Assembly: GCF_002897035.1 (NCBI RefSeq)
Contig: NZ_BAUX01000006.1
Location: 124,001 to 188,000, forward strand
Origin: Methylopila sp. Yamaguchi
Lineage (GTDB): Bacteria; Pseudomonadota; Alphaproteobacteria; Rhizobiales; Methylopilaceae
Direction: 5' to 3'
Length of the DNA: 64,000 nucleotides
The translations under genes were made by a program, and so were the position numbers. This document shows, in pieces, positions 43,190-52,462 of this stretch. How positions within the stretch are numbered: position 1 is the first letter of the stretch; each line of letters opens with the position of its first letter. Under the pieces are notes generated by a model. It searched no databases, was not told the DNA's origin, and saw only the letters and a list, made by a program, of their open reading frames with translations.

Positions 43190-45187
43190 GTGGTATCCGA
43201 GGGGAGATGCGCGGGATGGCGTGGGATTCGAGCGTTGCGTAGACGAAAGCCCCCCGGCGTGCGCCGGTCGTTGTTGGCCGGCGCGGCTGCGGCCGCGCTG
43301 TGCGCGGGAGGAATCGCGCACGCTCAGCAGGACGCGCCGCCCGCCGCAACCTCCGCCGCGGCGACCGCCGTCGCCGGCGTCTCCTACGTCACCACCGTCT
43401 CCGTCGTCGGTGGAGACGCCGCCGTTCAGAAGATCGTCGACGACACCTCCACCCTCAAATCTCTTCAGAAAGATTCGCCGCCGGGCGCCGCCGGGCTCGT
43501 CGGGCGCGCCAAGGTCGACATAGAGCGGCTTGCGGCCGCGCTGATGGCCACCGGGCGCTACGGCGCGATCGTCGACGTGACCATCGCCGGCGTCTCCGTT
43601 ACGACGACCAGCGCGCCTGACGTGGCGCAGCGGTCGCGACGACCGGTGCCAGTGGTGATCAAGGTCGACCCGGGTCCGGTGTTCACAATCGGTCGCGTCG
43701 CCATCCGCAATGCGGAGCGCTCCGTCGTCCTGCCCCGGATCGAGCCTCAGAAGATCGGCCTCTCAGCCGGGGCGCCGGCGCCCTCGTCGGCGGTCTTCGG
43801 CGCAGAGGCCAAGATCGTCGACCAGTTGCGACGCGATGGCTATCCCTTCGCCAAGGTCGCGAACCGCGAGGTGATCGCCGACCACGCGGCGAAGAAGCTG
43901 GACGTGACGATCGACGTCGCGGCCGGACCCCGCTCGCCGTTTGGCGAGGTTTCGATCAACGGCACGAAGGACGTCGACCCGGCGGTGGTCCGCGGCCGCG
44001 TGCCGTTCGAACCCGGCGACCGGTACGACCCGGAGAAGATGGTCGAACTGCGGGACGAGCTTGCGAAGCTCGACGTGTTCTCCTCGATCCGCGTGAAAGA
44101 GGGGACCGCGCCCGACGCCCAGGGGCGCGTGCCGGTGACGATCGACGTGGAGGAGAAGAAGTTCCGCTACGTCGGCGCGGCCGCGAAGTACAGCACCACC
44201 GACGGAGCGAGCGTCAGCGCCTACTGGGGCCACCGCAACCTGTTCGGCGGCGCGGAGAAGCTGCGCGTGGAGGCGAGCGCCTCGCGCCTGATCAGCAACG
44301 ATCCGAAGGACTACGAATACGCGGTCAAGACCTCGTTCGAGAAACCCGGGATCTGGGGCGGCTTCGACGACCTGCTGGCCGAGGTTGAGGCGATGCGCGA
44401 GCGTCCCGACGCCTACTGGCGCGACGGCGCCCGCGCCGCCGTCGCCATCCGCCGGCGCCTCACCAGCGACCTCTCGATCCAGGCGGGTCTCGAGGTCGAG
44501 GGCTCGACGATCCGGGACACCTTCCGCGAGAAGGATTTCCTGCTGGTCGGTCTCCCGCTCGGCGCGACGTTCGACAACACCGACAGCAAGCTCGACCCGA
44601 CCGAGGGCTTCCGCGCCACCCTGACGGCCGCGCCATACTTCAACACGACCGGCGACGCGCCTTCGCTGAACATTATCAAGGGGCAGGTCTCGGCCTACCA
44701 GAAGCTGGACGAGGACGCCCGGTTCATCGCCGCGGGGCGCATCGGCTTCGGCTCGATCATCGGGCCGAGCGCGATCGAGGACGTGCCGGCGAACCGGCGG
44801 TTCTTCGCAGGCGGCGGCGGTTCGGTCCGCGGCTTCGCCTACCAGAGCGCCAGCCCCTACTGCGATTCCTCGCGGCCCACGCCTAAGCGGGCCCTCGACT
44901 GCAAGAAGGACACGCCCGTCGGCGGCCGAAGCCTGCTCGAGGCGTCCGCCGAGATGCGGATCAAGATCACCGACACCATCGGCGTGGTCCCCTTCGTCGA
45001 CGCCGGCGCCGCCTTCGACAAGACCTATCCGGACTTCGGCGAGAACATCCGCGTCGGCGCGGGCGTCGGCCTGCGTTATTACACCGCGATCGGACCCATT
45101 CGATTCGACGTGGCGACGCCTGTCATGGGCAAGACGAAAAACGATCCGCTGGTCGCATTCTACGTGAGCGTCGGACAGTCGTTCTGA
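43190..45187 (+). CDS. tamA: Autotransporter assembly complex outer-membrane protein TamA
   Basis: A protein of about 665 residues in the BamA/TamA family: signal peptide, POTRA domains (about residues 60-320, for example SPFGEVSINGTKDVDPAVVRGRVPFEPGDRYDPEKM, core NGTKDVDPAVV) and a C-terminal 16-strand Omp85 barrel ending IRFDVATPVMG...VSVGQSF. The lid-lock motif GGGGSVRGF (the VRGF signature) is present. The exact start is uncertain: GTG at 43190 or TTG at 43235 both lead into the signal. It is followed by tamB, forming the TAM pair that supports outer-membrane lipid and protein transport. Confidence 0.93.
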   Translation: MVSEGRCAGWRGIRALRRRKPPGVRRSLLAGAAAAALCAGGIAHAQQDAPPAATSAAATAVAGVSYVTTVSVVGGDAAVQKIVDDTSTLKSLQKDSPPGAAGLVGRAKVDIERLAAALMATGRYGAIVDVTIAGVSVTTTSAPDVAQRSRRPVPVVIKVDPGPVFTIGRVAIRNAERSVVLPRIEPQKIGLSAGAPAPSSAVFGAEAKIVDQLRRDGYPFAKVANREVIADHAAKKLDVTIDVAAGPRSPFGEVSINGTKDVDPAVVRGRVPFEPGDRYDPEKMVELRDELAKLDVFSSIRVKEGTAPDAQGRVPVTIDVEEKKFRYVGAAAKYSTTDGASVSAYWGHRNLFGGAEKLRVEASASRLISNDPKDYEYAVKTSFEKPGIWGGFDDLLAEVEAMRERPDAYWRDGARAAVAIRRRLTSDLSIQAGLEVEGSTIRDTFREKDFLLVGLPLGATFDNTDSKLDPTEGFRATLTAAPYFNTTGDAPSLNIIKGQVSAYQKLDEDARFIAAGRIGFGSIIGPSAIEDVPANRRFFAGGGGSVRGFAYQSASPYCDSSRPTPKRALDCKKDTPVGGRSLLEASAEMRIKITDTIGVVPFVDAGAAFDKTYPDFGENIRVGAGVGLRYYTAIGPIRFDVATPVMGKTKNDPLVAFYVSVGQSF

Positions 45188-45308
45188 CGAAGCAGGGCCT
45201 GGATAGACGGTATCCCTGTACATCAGGCGTCCGCGCAGGCTCTATGGACGAACAGTCCGCCCAATCAGCGCCGCGAGGCGATCCGGGGCGGCATGCGAAC
45301 GGAATCCG

Positions 45309-48300
45309 ATGGCCATTCTGAAGCGCGCGCTGATCGTCCTCGTCGTCCTGCTGATGATCCCGGTCGTTCTGGTCGCTGGGCTCTTCGTCTTCGCCCGCAC
45401 CGAGACGGGTCTCGCGACGATCGCGAATCTCGCCCAGACCTACGGCAGCACGGCCGACTCGAAGATCGCGATCGGCAAGATCGAGGGATCGTTCCCGGAT
45501 GATCTCACCATCCGCGACCTCGCTCTGGCCGATCGCGATGGCGTCTGGCTGACGATTGACCGGGTGCGTCTCGCCTGGGCCCCGCTCGCTCTGTTTTCTC
45601 GCAAGGTGCAGGTCGAAGCGCTGGAGCTCGGTCGCGTGGACGTCGCGCGCGCGCCAAATCTGCCGGCCTCGACCGAGCCGGAACCGGTTTCCGATCCCAA
45701 CGCGCCGCTGATCCCCGACCTGCCCGTCGAGATCGAGTTGAAGCGCCTTGCGGTGGACGATCTCAATCTCGCACAGGCGCTCATGGGCGTGCCCGCGCGG
45801 CTCGCCGCCGACATGTCCGCGTCGCTGCGCAACCCACGGGACGGGGTCGACGCTCGCTTCGACGTGCGCCGCATCGATGGCGTTGCAGGGCGGATCAAGG
45901 GCTCCGCAAGCTTCTCCCCGCAGACCGAGCGGTTTCAGATTTCGATCCGCGGCGGCGAACCCGCCGGCGGGCTGATCGCGCGGCTGGCCGACATGCCCGG
46001 CCAACCTCCAATCGATTTAGGGATCGAAGGCGGCGGAACGCTCGACGCGCTGCGCGTGCAGGCGGCGCTGACGGCGGGAGACCGGGGCCGGCTCGATGCG
46101 GTGGTGGAGTTGGCGGGCGAGGGGGCGGGACGCAGGGTCAAGCTCTCGCTTGACGGCGACGTCGGACGCATCGCGCCGCCGGCCTACGCCGCGCTCGTGG
46201 ATGGCCCGACGAAGGCGAACATCGACGCCTTCGTGCCCACGGAAGGCGCCATCCGCATCGCGGACGCCGTGTTCGATCTTCCCGCGGCCCGCCTCGCGGT
46301 CAAAGGCGCAGTCGATCTGGCCGCCGAGACGCTCGACGTCGCCTATGACCTCAAGGCGGGCGACGCTTCGCGCTTCGCGGCCCTGCTGCCGCCGGGGATC
46401 GCCTGGGGCGCCATCTCCGCGGTCGGTTCCGCGAAGGGGCCGTTCACGCACCCCCACATCGTGGCGACGGTCGACGGGACCGGCCTGAACGCGACGCAAG
46501 GCGGCGCGGCGACCGCGCATATCACTCTCGACGCGGAGCCGAACGGACCGCTTACCGACGATGCGACCCGAATTGCGGCGAAGGGAACGATCGACGCCAA
46601 GAGCGTCACCTTCGCCGACGACCGGCTGCTCGCCGGGGCGGGTCGGGACCTAACGGCGGCCTTCGACTTGGTCGCCACCGTCGCCGGCGCCGCGGACATC
46701 GCGAAAGCGGACGTCGCGCTTGGCGACATCAAGGCGTCTTACGCCGGCGCCGTCTCCGCGGACATGGCGAAGGGCAAGATCATGCTTGCGGCCGCAGATC
46801 TCTCGCCTTTGTCCGCGTTGGCGGGGCGCGCCTTGGCGGGGTCCGCCAACCTCGCGGCCGACGTCGATGTGGCCTTCGATCTGTCGCGGCTGGCGGTCGC
46901 GGCGAACGGCGAGGGCAAGGGTCTGAAGGTCGGCGTCGATCAGGTCGACGCGCTGACCGGAGGCGACCTCGCGATCACGGGCGGAGTGGTGCGCGCCGAG
47001 AACGGCTCGTTCGCGTTCAACGGTTTGAAGCTCACCGGCAAGCACGTCTCGCTGGCGGCGGACGGCTCCGCAACCCTGCAGGACGCCGACGTCACCTTCC
47101 GCGCCGAGGTCGAGGATCTCTACCTCGTCGATCCCCGCGCGGCCGGCCGCGCCACGCTCGACGGCAAGCTTACCGGCCGGCTCGACGATCTCGCCGTGAC
47201 GGCGAAGCTCGCCGTTCCCGAGGGTCGGGCGATGGACCGTGTGATCAAGGACCTCACCGTTGACGTCGATGCGACGGACGTGACCGGCGCGGTCGGCGGG
47301 GTCGTCCGTCTCGGCGGCTCGCTGGACGGTAAGCCCGTGCGTGGCCAGGGGCGGCTCGTCACCGAGGCCGACGGCGCGCGCAGGCTTGAGGACGTCGACC
47401 TCGTCGTCGCGACCGCGAGCGTCAAGGGCGGCGTCTCGATCACTCCCGCAGGGCTTGCGACCGGCCGGATGGCGATCGCCGCTCCCGACCTCGCGGAAGT
47501 CGGCGCGCTGGCGTTAATGGAACTCGGCGGTCGGCTGTCCGCGGACGTCGGGCTTTCTGTCGAAAACGGCGTGCAGAAAGCGGTTGTGACGGCGAACGGC
47601 GCCGACATCGCCGCGCCGGGCGCTCGCGTCGGCAAGATCGACGTCGCGACCACTGTGCTCGATCCCACCGGCAAGATCACCGTGGACGGCGTCGTCAACG
47701 GATCTGGGATCGCGGTGGGGGGGCAAGTCGTCGAACGTCTCGCGATCAAGGCGAAGGGCGCGCCGGACGGCATGGACGTGACCGCCGACGTGACGGCGCT
47801 GGGCACCGCGGCCTCCGCCGCCGGTCGCGTGGTCTATGCGCCGGCTGAGACTCGCATCGACCTGTCCAAGCTCGATCTGAAAGGCGGCGGCCAAGAGGCG
47901 ACCCTCGCAGGCCCCGCAAAAGTGCGACTGATCGGACCGGACGTGTTCATCGACGCCTTCGCATTGAAAGCGGGACAGGGCGGCGCCTTGGACCTATCGG
48001 GCAAGGCGGGCCAGACGCTCGATCTCTCCGTCGTCATTCGCGATCTGCCGCTTGCGCTCGCCAACGCCTTCGCGCCGGACCTTGGCGTGCGCGGCGCGCT
48101 GGGCGCGACGGCCAAGGTCACCGGACCCGCCACGGCCCCCGTCGCCGACTTCGACGTGACGATGCGCGACCTCTCCATGTCGCAGACCCGCGCGTCCGAC
48201 GTCGGGCCGCTGACGGTCGCGACCAAGGGGCGCTACGTCGGCGATCGGGTGACAACCGACACCACCGTAACTGGCGCCGGCGGGTTGCGGCTGACGGCCG

Positions 48301-50570
48301 TCGGCTCGGCGCCGATCGCCGCCGGCGATCTCGACATGGACGTCTCGATCCGGGCTCTGCCGCTGAAGCTCGCGAACGGCTTCGTTGAGGGATTCGGGCT
48401 AGCAGGTCAGCTGAACGGCGACGCCAAGGTGACCGGTCCGATCGCGGCTCCGCGGGGAACCTATGCGGCGAAGATCGACGGGTTCACCTCCTCGAGGGCC
48501 AAGGGCGTGCCGGCCGTGGCGATCGAGACCAAGGGCGAGCTCCAGGGCGTCCGCGTCACGACCGACACGGTGATCACCGGCGGCGGGGGCATCCGGGCCA
48601 CAGCGAAGGGATCGGCACCGATCGGCGCCGGCCCGCTCGACATGGACATCGCCATCGCCGAGCTGCCGCTGTCGCTTGCGAACGCCTTCATGCCGGAGCT
48701 CGGGCTCGCCGGCAGGCTCCAAGGCGGCGCTAAGGTCACCGGCCCAGTCTCGGCGCCGCGCGGCGGCTACGACTTCAAGATCACCGGTCTGACGGCGGCC
48801 CAGGCCAGGGGCGTGCCGGCGCTGCAGGTGACGACCAAGGGCGAACTCGAAGGCGCCCGGGTGACCACCAACACCGAGGTGACCGGAGGCGGCGGGCTGC
48901 GACTGACGGCGAGGGGCGTCGCGCCGATCGGCGCCGGCGACCTCGATCTGACGGTGGAGCTTCGCAGCGTTCCCGTGGCGCTGGCGAACGGGTTCTCGCC
49001 CGGCCTCGGCGCACAGGGCACGTTGCAAGGGGACGCCAAGGTCTCGGGTCCGATCGCCGCGCCTCGCGGAACCTATACGGTGAAGGTCTCCAACCTCTCG
49101 ACGGCGCAGACGCGCAGCGCGGGCGTGCCGGCCGCGCAGATCGACAGCAAAGGTCGGCTCGAAGGCGTGCGCGTCGTGACGGAGACGGTCGTCACCGGCG
49201 CGGGCGGGCTTCGGGTCACCGCGAACGGGTCGGCGCCGCTGGGACAAGGGAACCTGGATCTCCGCGTGGTTGGGCGCGCCCCGCTCGCCTTCCTCAACGA
49301 CACGCTTTCGGTCTCGGGAGACCGCGTCGACGGCGCCGCCAGCTTCGACGTGAAGGTCGGCGGATCCACGTCCGCGCCGGCGATCGACGGCACGGCGCGG
49401 CTCGAGAACGCGTCCTACTCCAACCGCGCCTCGGGTCTCCAGCTGCGCGGCATCCAGGCCGTCGTCGCCGGCAGCGGAACGAACGTCGAGGTTAGGAGCC
49501 TGCGCGCCACCACCCGCAATGGCGGCACGATCTCAGGCTCCGGACGAGTGGCGGTCGATCCCGGGCGCGGCTTCCCGGGTGAGATCCGCATCCAAGCGCA
49601 GAACGCTGAGGTCGTGGGCACCGACATCGTGACCGCTGTGATCGACAGTAACCTTACGCTTCAAGGGGCGCTCGCCCGCAGGCCGATCGTCTCCGGCAAC
49701 ATCCGGGCGCGGTCCGTGGAAATCCAGATCCCGGATCGGCTGCCCGCTCAGTACACACCGCTCGAAGGCGTCAAGCATCGGGGCGCGCCGGCCCGCGTGA
49801 CGTCGCAGCTCAAAGCCGTGAACGCCGGCAAGAAGACTGCGAAGTCGGAGGACGGATTTGTCGCGACCCTCGACATCGACGTCCAGGCCAATGACCGCAT
49901 CTTTATTCGCGGAATGGGCATCACGTCGGAAGCCGGCGGCTCCATCAAGTTGGCCGGAACCTCGGCCAATCCGCAGCCGGTCGGCGCGTTCGAACTGCGC
50001 TCCGGCCGCGGCCAGATCGTGGTCATCGGCCAGAGGCTCACCTTCACCCGCGGATCGGTGTCCTTCGCCGGCGATCTCGATCCGACGCTCGATTTTCTCG
50101 CCGAGACCAAGGCGCGGGACATCACCGCCCAAGTCATCGTGACTGGGACCGCGTCGCGGCCGCAGATCAACTTCACCTCCCAACCGACGCTGCCGACCGA
50201 CGAAGTGCTGGCGCGTCTGCTGTTCAAGAAGTCGGCCGGCGAACTGAACGCGAGCGAAGCGCTGCAACTGGCGCAGGGCCTCGCGCAGTACACCGGCGGC
50301 GCGGGCTCCGGCGCGCTCGACAGCGTGCGCAAGAGCCTGGGGGTGGACGTCCTCGACGTCACCGCGGGCGACGGGCAGGGCGGAGGACCTGCGGTGGGCG
50401 TGGGTCGGTATATCTCCGACAACATCTATCTCGGCGTCCGTCAGGGCACGAGCCCGGACTCGAGCCGGGTCACCGTCGACATCGACGTGACGAAGAACGT
50501 GAAGGTCCAGGGCGAAACGGGCGCGAGCGGCGACGCCTCCGCTGGCGTCGCCGTGGAATGGGATTACTAG
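45309..50570 (+). CDS. tamB: Translocation and assembly module TamB (elongated)
   Basis: A 1753-residue AsmA-like protein with an N-terminal signal anchor (residues 5-27) and a long beta-rich bridge spanning the periplasm, ending in the conserved DUF490 domain (RLTFTRGSVSFAGDLDPTLDFLAET and NFTSQPTLPTDEVLARLLFKKS, core TDEVLARLLF). It pairs with TamA and, as known for the family, helps carry phospholipid to the outer membrane. It is much longer than the 1259 residues of E. coli, mostly because of four tandem repeats at residues 913-1323. ATG start. Confidence 0.95.
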   Translation: MAILKRALIVLVVLLMIPVVLVAGLFVFARTETGLATIANLAQTYGSTADSKIAIGKIEGSFPDDLTIRDLALADRDGVWLTIDRVRLAWAPLALFSRKVQVEALELGRVDVARAPNLPASTEPEPVSDPNAPLIPDLPVEIELKRLAVDDLNLAQALMGVPARLAADMSASLRNPRDGVDARFDVRRIDGVAGRIKGSASFSPQTERFQISIRGGEPAGGLIARLADMPGQPPIDLGIEGGGTLDALRVQAALTAGDRGRLDAVVELAGEGAGRRVKLSLDGDVGRIAPPAYAALVDGPTKANIDAFVPTEGAIRIADAVFDLPAARLAVKGAVDLAAETLDVAYDLKAGDASRFAALLPPGIAWGAISAVGSAKGPFTHPHIVATVDGTGLNATQGGAATAHITLDAEPNGPLTDDATRIAAKGTIDAKSVTFADDRLLAGAGRDLTAAFDLVATVAGAADIAKADVALGDIKASYAGAVSADMAKGKIMLAAADLSPLSALAGRALAGSANLAADVDVAFDLSRLAVAANGEGKGLKVGVDQVDALTGGDLAITGGVVRAENGSFAFNGLKLTGKHVSLAADGSATLQDADVTFRAEVEDLYLVDPRAAGRATLDGKLTGRLDDLAVTAKLAVPEGRAMDRVIKDLTVDVDATDVTGAVGGVVRLGGSLDGKPVRGQGRLVTEADGARRLEDVDLVVATASVKGGVSITPAGLATGRMAIAAPDLAEVGALALMELGGRLSADVGLSVENGVQKAVVTANGADIAAPGARVGKIDVATTVLDPTGKITVDGVVNGSGIAVGGQVVERLAIKAKGAPDGMDVTADVTALGTAASAAGRVVYAPAETRIDLSKLDLKGGGQEATLAGPAKVRLIGPDVFIDAFALKAGQGGALDLSGKAGQTLDLSVVIRDLPLALANAFAPDLGVRGALGATAKVTGPATAPVADFDVTMRDLSMSQTRASDVGPLTVATKGRYVGDRVTTDTTVTGAGGLRLTAVGSAPIAAGDLDMDVSIRALPLKLANGFVEGFGLAGQLNGDAKVTGPIAAPRGTYAAKIDGFTSSRAKGVPAVAIETKGELQGVRVTTDTVITGGGGIRATAKGSAPIGAGPLDMDIAIAELPLSLANAFMPELGLAGRLQGGAKVTGPVSAPRGGYDFKITGLTAAQARGVPALQVTTKGELEGARVTTNTEVTGGGGLRLTARGVAPIGAGDLDLTVELRSVPVALANGFSPGLGAQGTLQGDAKVSGPIAAPRGTYTVKVSNLSTAQTRSAGVPAAQIDSKGRLEGVRVVTETVVTGAGGLRVTANGSAPLGQGNLDLRVVGRAPLAFLNDTLSVSGDRVDGAASFDVKVGGSTSAPAIDGTARLENASYSNRASGLQLRGIQAVVAGSGTNVEVRSLRATTRNGGTISGSGRVAVDPGRGFPGEIRIQAQNAEVVGTDIVTAVIDSNLTLQGALARRPIVSGNIRARSVEIQIPDRLPAQYTPLEGVKHRGAPARVTSQLKAVNAGKKTAKSEDGFVATLDIDVQANDRIFIRGMGITSEAGGSIKLAGTSANPQPVGAFELRSGRGQIVVIGQRLTFTRGSVSFAGDLDPTLDFLAETKARDITAQVIVTGTASRPQINFTSQPTLPTDEVLARLLFKKSAGELNASEALQLAQGLAQYTGGAGSGALDSVRKSLGVDVLDVTAGDGQGGGPAVGVGRYISDNIYLGVRQGTSPDSSRVTVDIDVTKNVKVQGETGASGDASAGVAVEWDY
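48045..49277 (+). repeat. Four tandem intragenic repeats in tamB
   Basis: Four units of 102-104 codons: 48045-48356, 48357-48662, 48663-48968 and 48969-49277. Each has the same order: a LPLxLAN start, KVTGPxxAP, a block containing A-R-GVPA or similar, KGELxGxRVTTxT, then VTGGGGLRxTAxGxAPIGAGxLD. A fifth, partial copy begins at 49278. The protein-level repeats are clear by eye. Confidence 0.9.
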
Positions 50571-50574
50571 CGTT

Positions 50575-50883
50575 GTGACGGACGGCGAGGCCGAGCGCCG
50601 CGCGAAGATCACGGCCGCCGTCGAGGCGGTAAGGACGCGCTTTCTCGCGAGCTTCGACGACAGGTTGGCGGAGCTTGAAAGCCTCGCCGCGGCGGCCTGC
50701 GCAGGCGACGAAGACGCTCGCGTCGCGCTCCAGCGGGGCCTTCACACGGTCGCGGGAACGGCGCCGACGCTCGGGCTTCACGACCTCGGAGCAGCAGTCC
50801 GGGCGCTTGAAGAAGCGGTGGGGCGGGGCGAGCCGCTTGGGAGAGGAGAGGTTAGCGCCAAGCTTCGAACGCCGCGATCCTGA
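50575..50883 (+). CDS. Hpt (histidine phosphotransfer) domain protein
   Basis: A 102-residue helical protein with an Hpt motif: LHTVAGTAPTLGLHDLGAAVRALE, in which His57 is the likely phosphoacceptor. Hpt proteins relay phosphate from hybrid kinases to receivers. It begins with GTG 4 bases after tamB. A lone receiver (53382) and a hybrid kinase (56713) lie within 6 kb on either strand, which might make a relay, but no link is demonstrated. The C-terminus is short and basic and may be truncated. Confidence 0.65.
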   Translation: MTDGEAERRAKITAAVEAVRTRFLASFDDRLAELESLAAAACAGDEDARVALQRGLHTVAGTAPTLGLHDLGAAVRALEEAVGRGEPLGRGEVSAKLRTPRS

Positions 50884-50977
50884 AGGCAAGAGCTGCGGCA
50901 TGGCGTGCATAGCGAATCAACTGTTGCGCATTTAAATTGTATTGCGGCAAAATCGTGGCCCAGGGGCGGGGGCAACG

Positions 50978-51778
50978 ATGACCTGGGCGGCGCGGTGGGC
51001 TATGGCCGCTGCAATTCTCGCGGCGGCGCCGGGTGCGGCGTGCGCGGGAGCGTTCACGCTTAGGAACGGTGAGACGAAGCTGTTTGCGACGGCCTACGTG
51101 ACGTCCGGCGATCATTACTTCGACGCTCGTGGGCGGCTCAGAGCGCGCGATCGGCTCAAGAAGCAGGAGCTTCAGCTCTACGTCGAACATGGCGTCACAG
51201 ATGGCCTGACTGTCTTTGGCGCAGGGGCTCTTCAGCAGATCACCGTCTCGGGCGAGGAGCGCGCGCAAAGAAGCGGCTTGGGGCGCACTGAGCTCGGGGC
51301 GCGCATCCGACTGGCCGAACCCGGCGCCTGGATCGTCTCCGCGCAGGGGGGAGTCGTGATCGCCGGCGCGAAGCGTTCGGATGGCCTTGCCGCGATCGGC
51401 GAGACGGATGATCAGGTCGACGTGCGTCTTCTCGTGGCGCGCAGCTTCGACGCTTTCGCGCGGCCGGCCTTCCTCGACGTCCAAGCGGGCTACAGGACGC
51501 GGAGCGGCGATCCCGCGAACGAGATCCGGGTCGACGCGACGCTTGGCGTCCGCCCCGCCCCACGCTGGTTGCTTCTGGCGCAGAGCTTCAACGTCTTCGG
51601 CCAGGGCCGATGGGACGGCCCCTATGCGCTGAAGCAGCGCACCCACAAGGTTCAAGCGGCCGCCCTCCTTGACCTGACGTCGACGATGACGATTTACGCC
51701 GCTGTCTTCGCAACGCCTGCGGCGCGCGACGCGCTTGACGAGCGTGGCGCGCAATTGGGAATCGGCTACCGGTTCTGA
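50978..51778 (+). CDS. Exported outer-membrane beta-barrel-like protein
   Basis: A 266-residue exported protein with a signal ending near ACAGA (residue 24). The mature part has alternating strand-like segments (LFATAYVTSGDHYFDARGR, LQLYVEHGVTDGLTVFGAGAL, TIYAAVFATPAARD) and ends in GIGYRF, a terminal Phe typical of outer-membrane barrels. No specific family is recognised. A possible promoter (TTGCGC ... CAAAAT) lies upstream at about 50924-50955. It lies in front of the MxaD-like and YVTN genes. Confidence 0.6.
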   Translation: MTWAARWAMAAAILAAAPGAACAGAFTLRNGETKLFATAYVTSGDHYFDARGRLRARDRLKKQELQLYVEHGVTDGLTVFGAGALQQITVSGEERAQRSGLGRTELGARIRLAEPGAWIVSAQGGVVIAGAKRSDGLAAIGETDDQVDVRLLVARSFDAFARPAFLDVQAGYRTRSGDPANEIRVDATLGVRPAPRWLLLAQSFNVFGQGRWDGPYALKQRTHKVQAAALLDLTSTMTIYAAVFATPAARDALDERGAQLGIGYRF

Positions 51779-51798
51779 GCCGGGGTGCGGCGAAGGGA

Positions 51799-51834
51799 CA
51801 AAGCCGCGGGCCTTTATCCGACCGCGCGGCTTTG
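51799..51834. terminator. Terminator-like hairpin after the OMP gene
   Basis: CAAAGCCGCG pairs perfectly with CGCGGCTTTG (10 bp) around a 16-base loop, followed by GGTTC, starting 20 bases after the stop at 51778. It separates the OMP gene from the MxaD-like gene. Confidence 0.7.
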
Positions 51835-51920
51835 GTTCACTGCGCCCGCTGGCCCCAGGGCCCAACAGGCCTCCGATGACGCTCCACGCGGACGGCCGAC
51901 CACCGGAAGGAAGCACACGC

Positions 51921-52454
51921 ATGAAGTTTCAACTGCTCGCTGCGGCGGCGGCGTTGTTGGTCGGCTTCGCCGGCGCGGCCGAGGCTCATGGCCCGACGCG
52001 CCAGAAGACCACCCAGTCGATTGAGATCAACGCGGCGCCCGACAAGGTCTGGACCGTGATCGGCAACTTCCAGGACATGAGCTGGCTGCCGCCGGTCGAG
52101 AAGACCGAGGGCTCGGGCGGCAACGACAAGGATGCGACGCGCACGCTGACGCTCAAGGGCGGAGCGACCGTCAAGGAGCAGCTTACGAAGTACGACGCCG
52201 ACACGAAGACCTACGCCTATCGGATCACCGAGGTTGACGTGAAGGTGCTGCCAGTCACCAACTACTCCTCGCACATCAGCGTCAAAGGTGAGGGCGACAA
52301 GTCGACGGTGACGTGGCAGGGCGCGTTCTACCGCGGCTTCCCGAACAACGATCCGCCGCCGGAGCTCTCGGACGAGGCGGCCATCAAGGCCGTTAACGAG
52401 CTCTACCAGGCCGGCCTCGCTTCGGTGAAGGAAAAGGTCGAGAAGGGAAGCTGA
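51921..52454 (+). CDS. Periplasmic SRPBCC protein, MxaD-like
   Basis: A 177-residue exported protein: signal to about residue 22 (AEAHG), then HGPTRQKTTQSIEINAAPDKVWTVIGNFQDMSWLP, the start of a SRPBCC/START-like fold, ending ELYQAGLASVKEKVEKGS. Length and the HGPT-x-QK mature start match MxaD, a 17 kDa periplasmic protein shown in methylotrophs to aid electron transfer from methanol dehydrogenase to cytochrome cL. No mxa genes are adjacent, but a YVTN propeller follows in an apparent operon. GGAAGG precedes the ATG. Confidence 0.75.
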   Translation: MKFQLLAAAAALLVGFAGAAEAHGPTRQKTTQSIEINAAPDKVWTVIGNFQDMSWLPPVEKTEGSGGNDKDATRTLTLKGGATVKEQLTKYDADTKTYAYRITEVDVKVLPVTNYSSHISVKGEGDKSTVTWQGAFYRGFPNNDPPPELSDEAAIKAVNELYQAGLASVKEKVEKGS

Positions 52455-52462
52455 CCCCTCCC

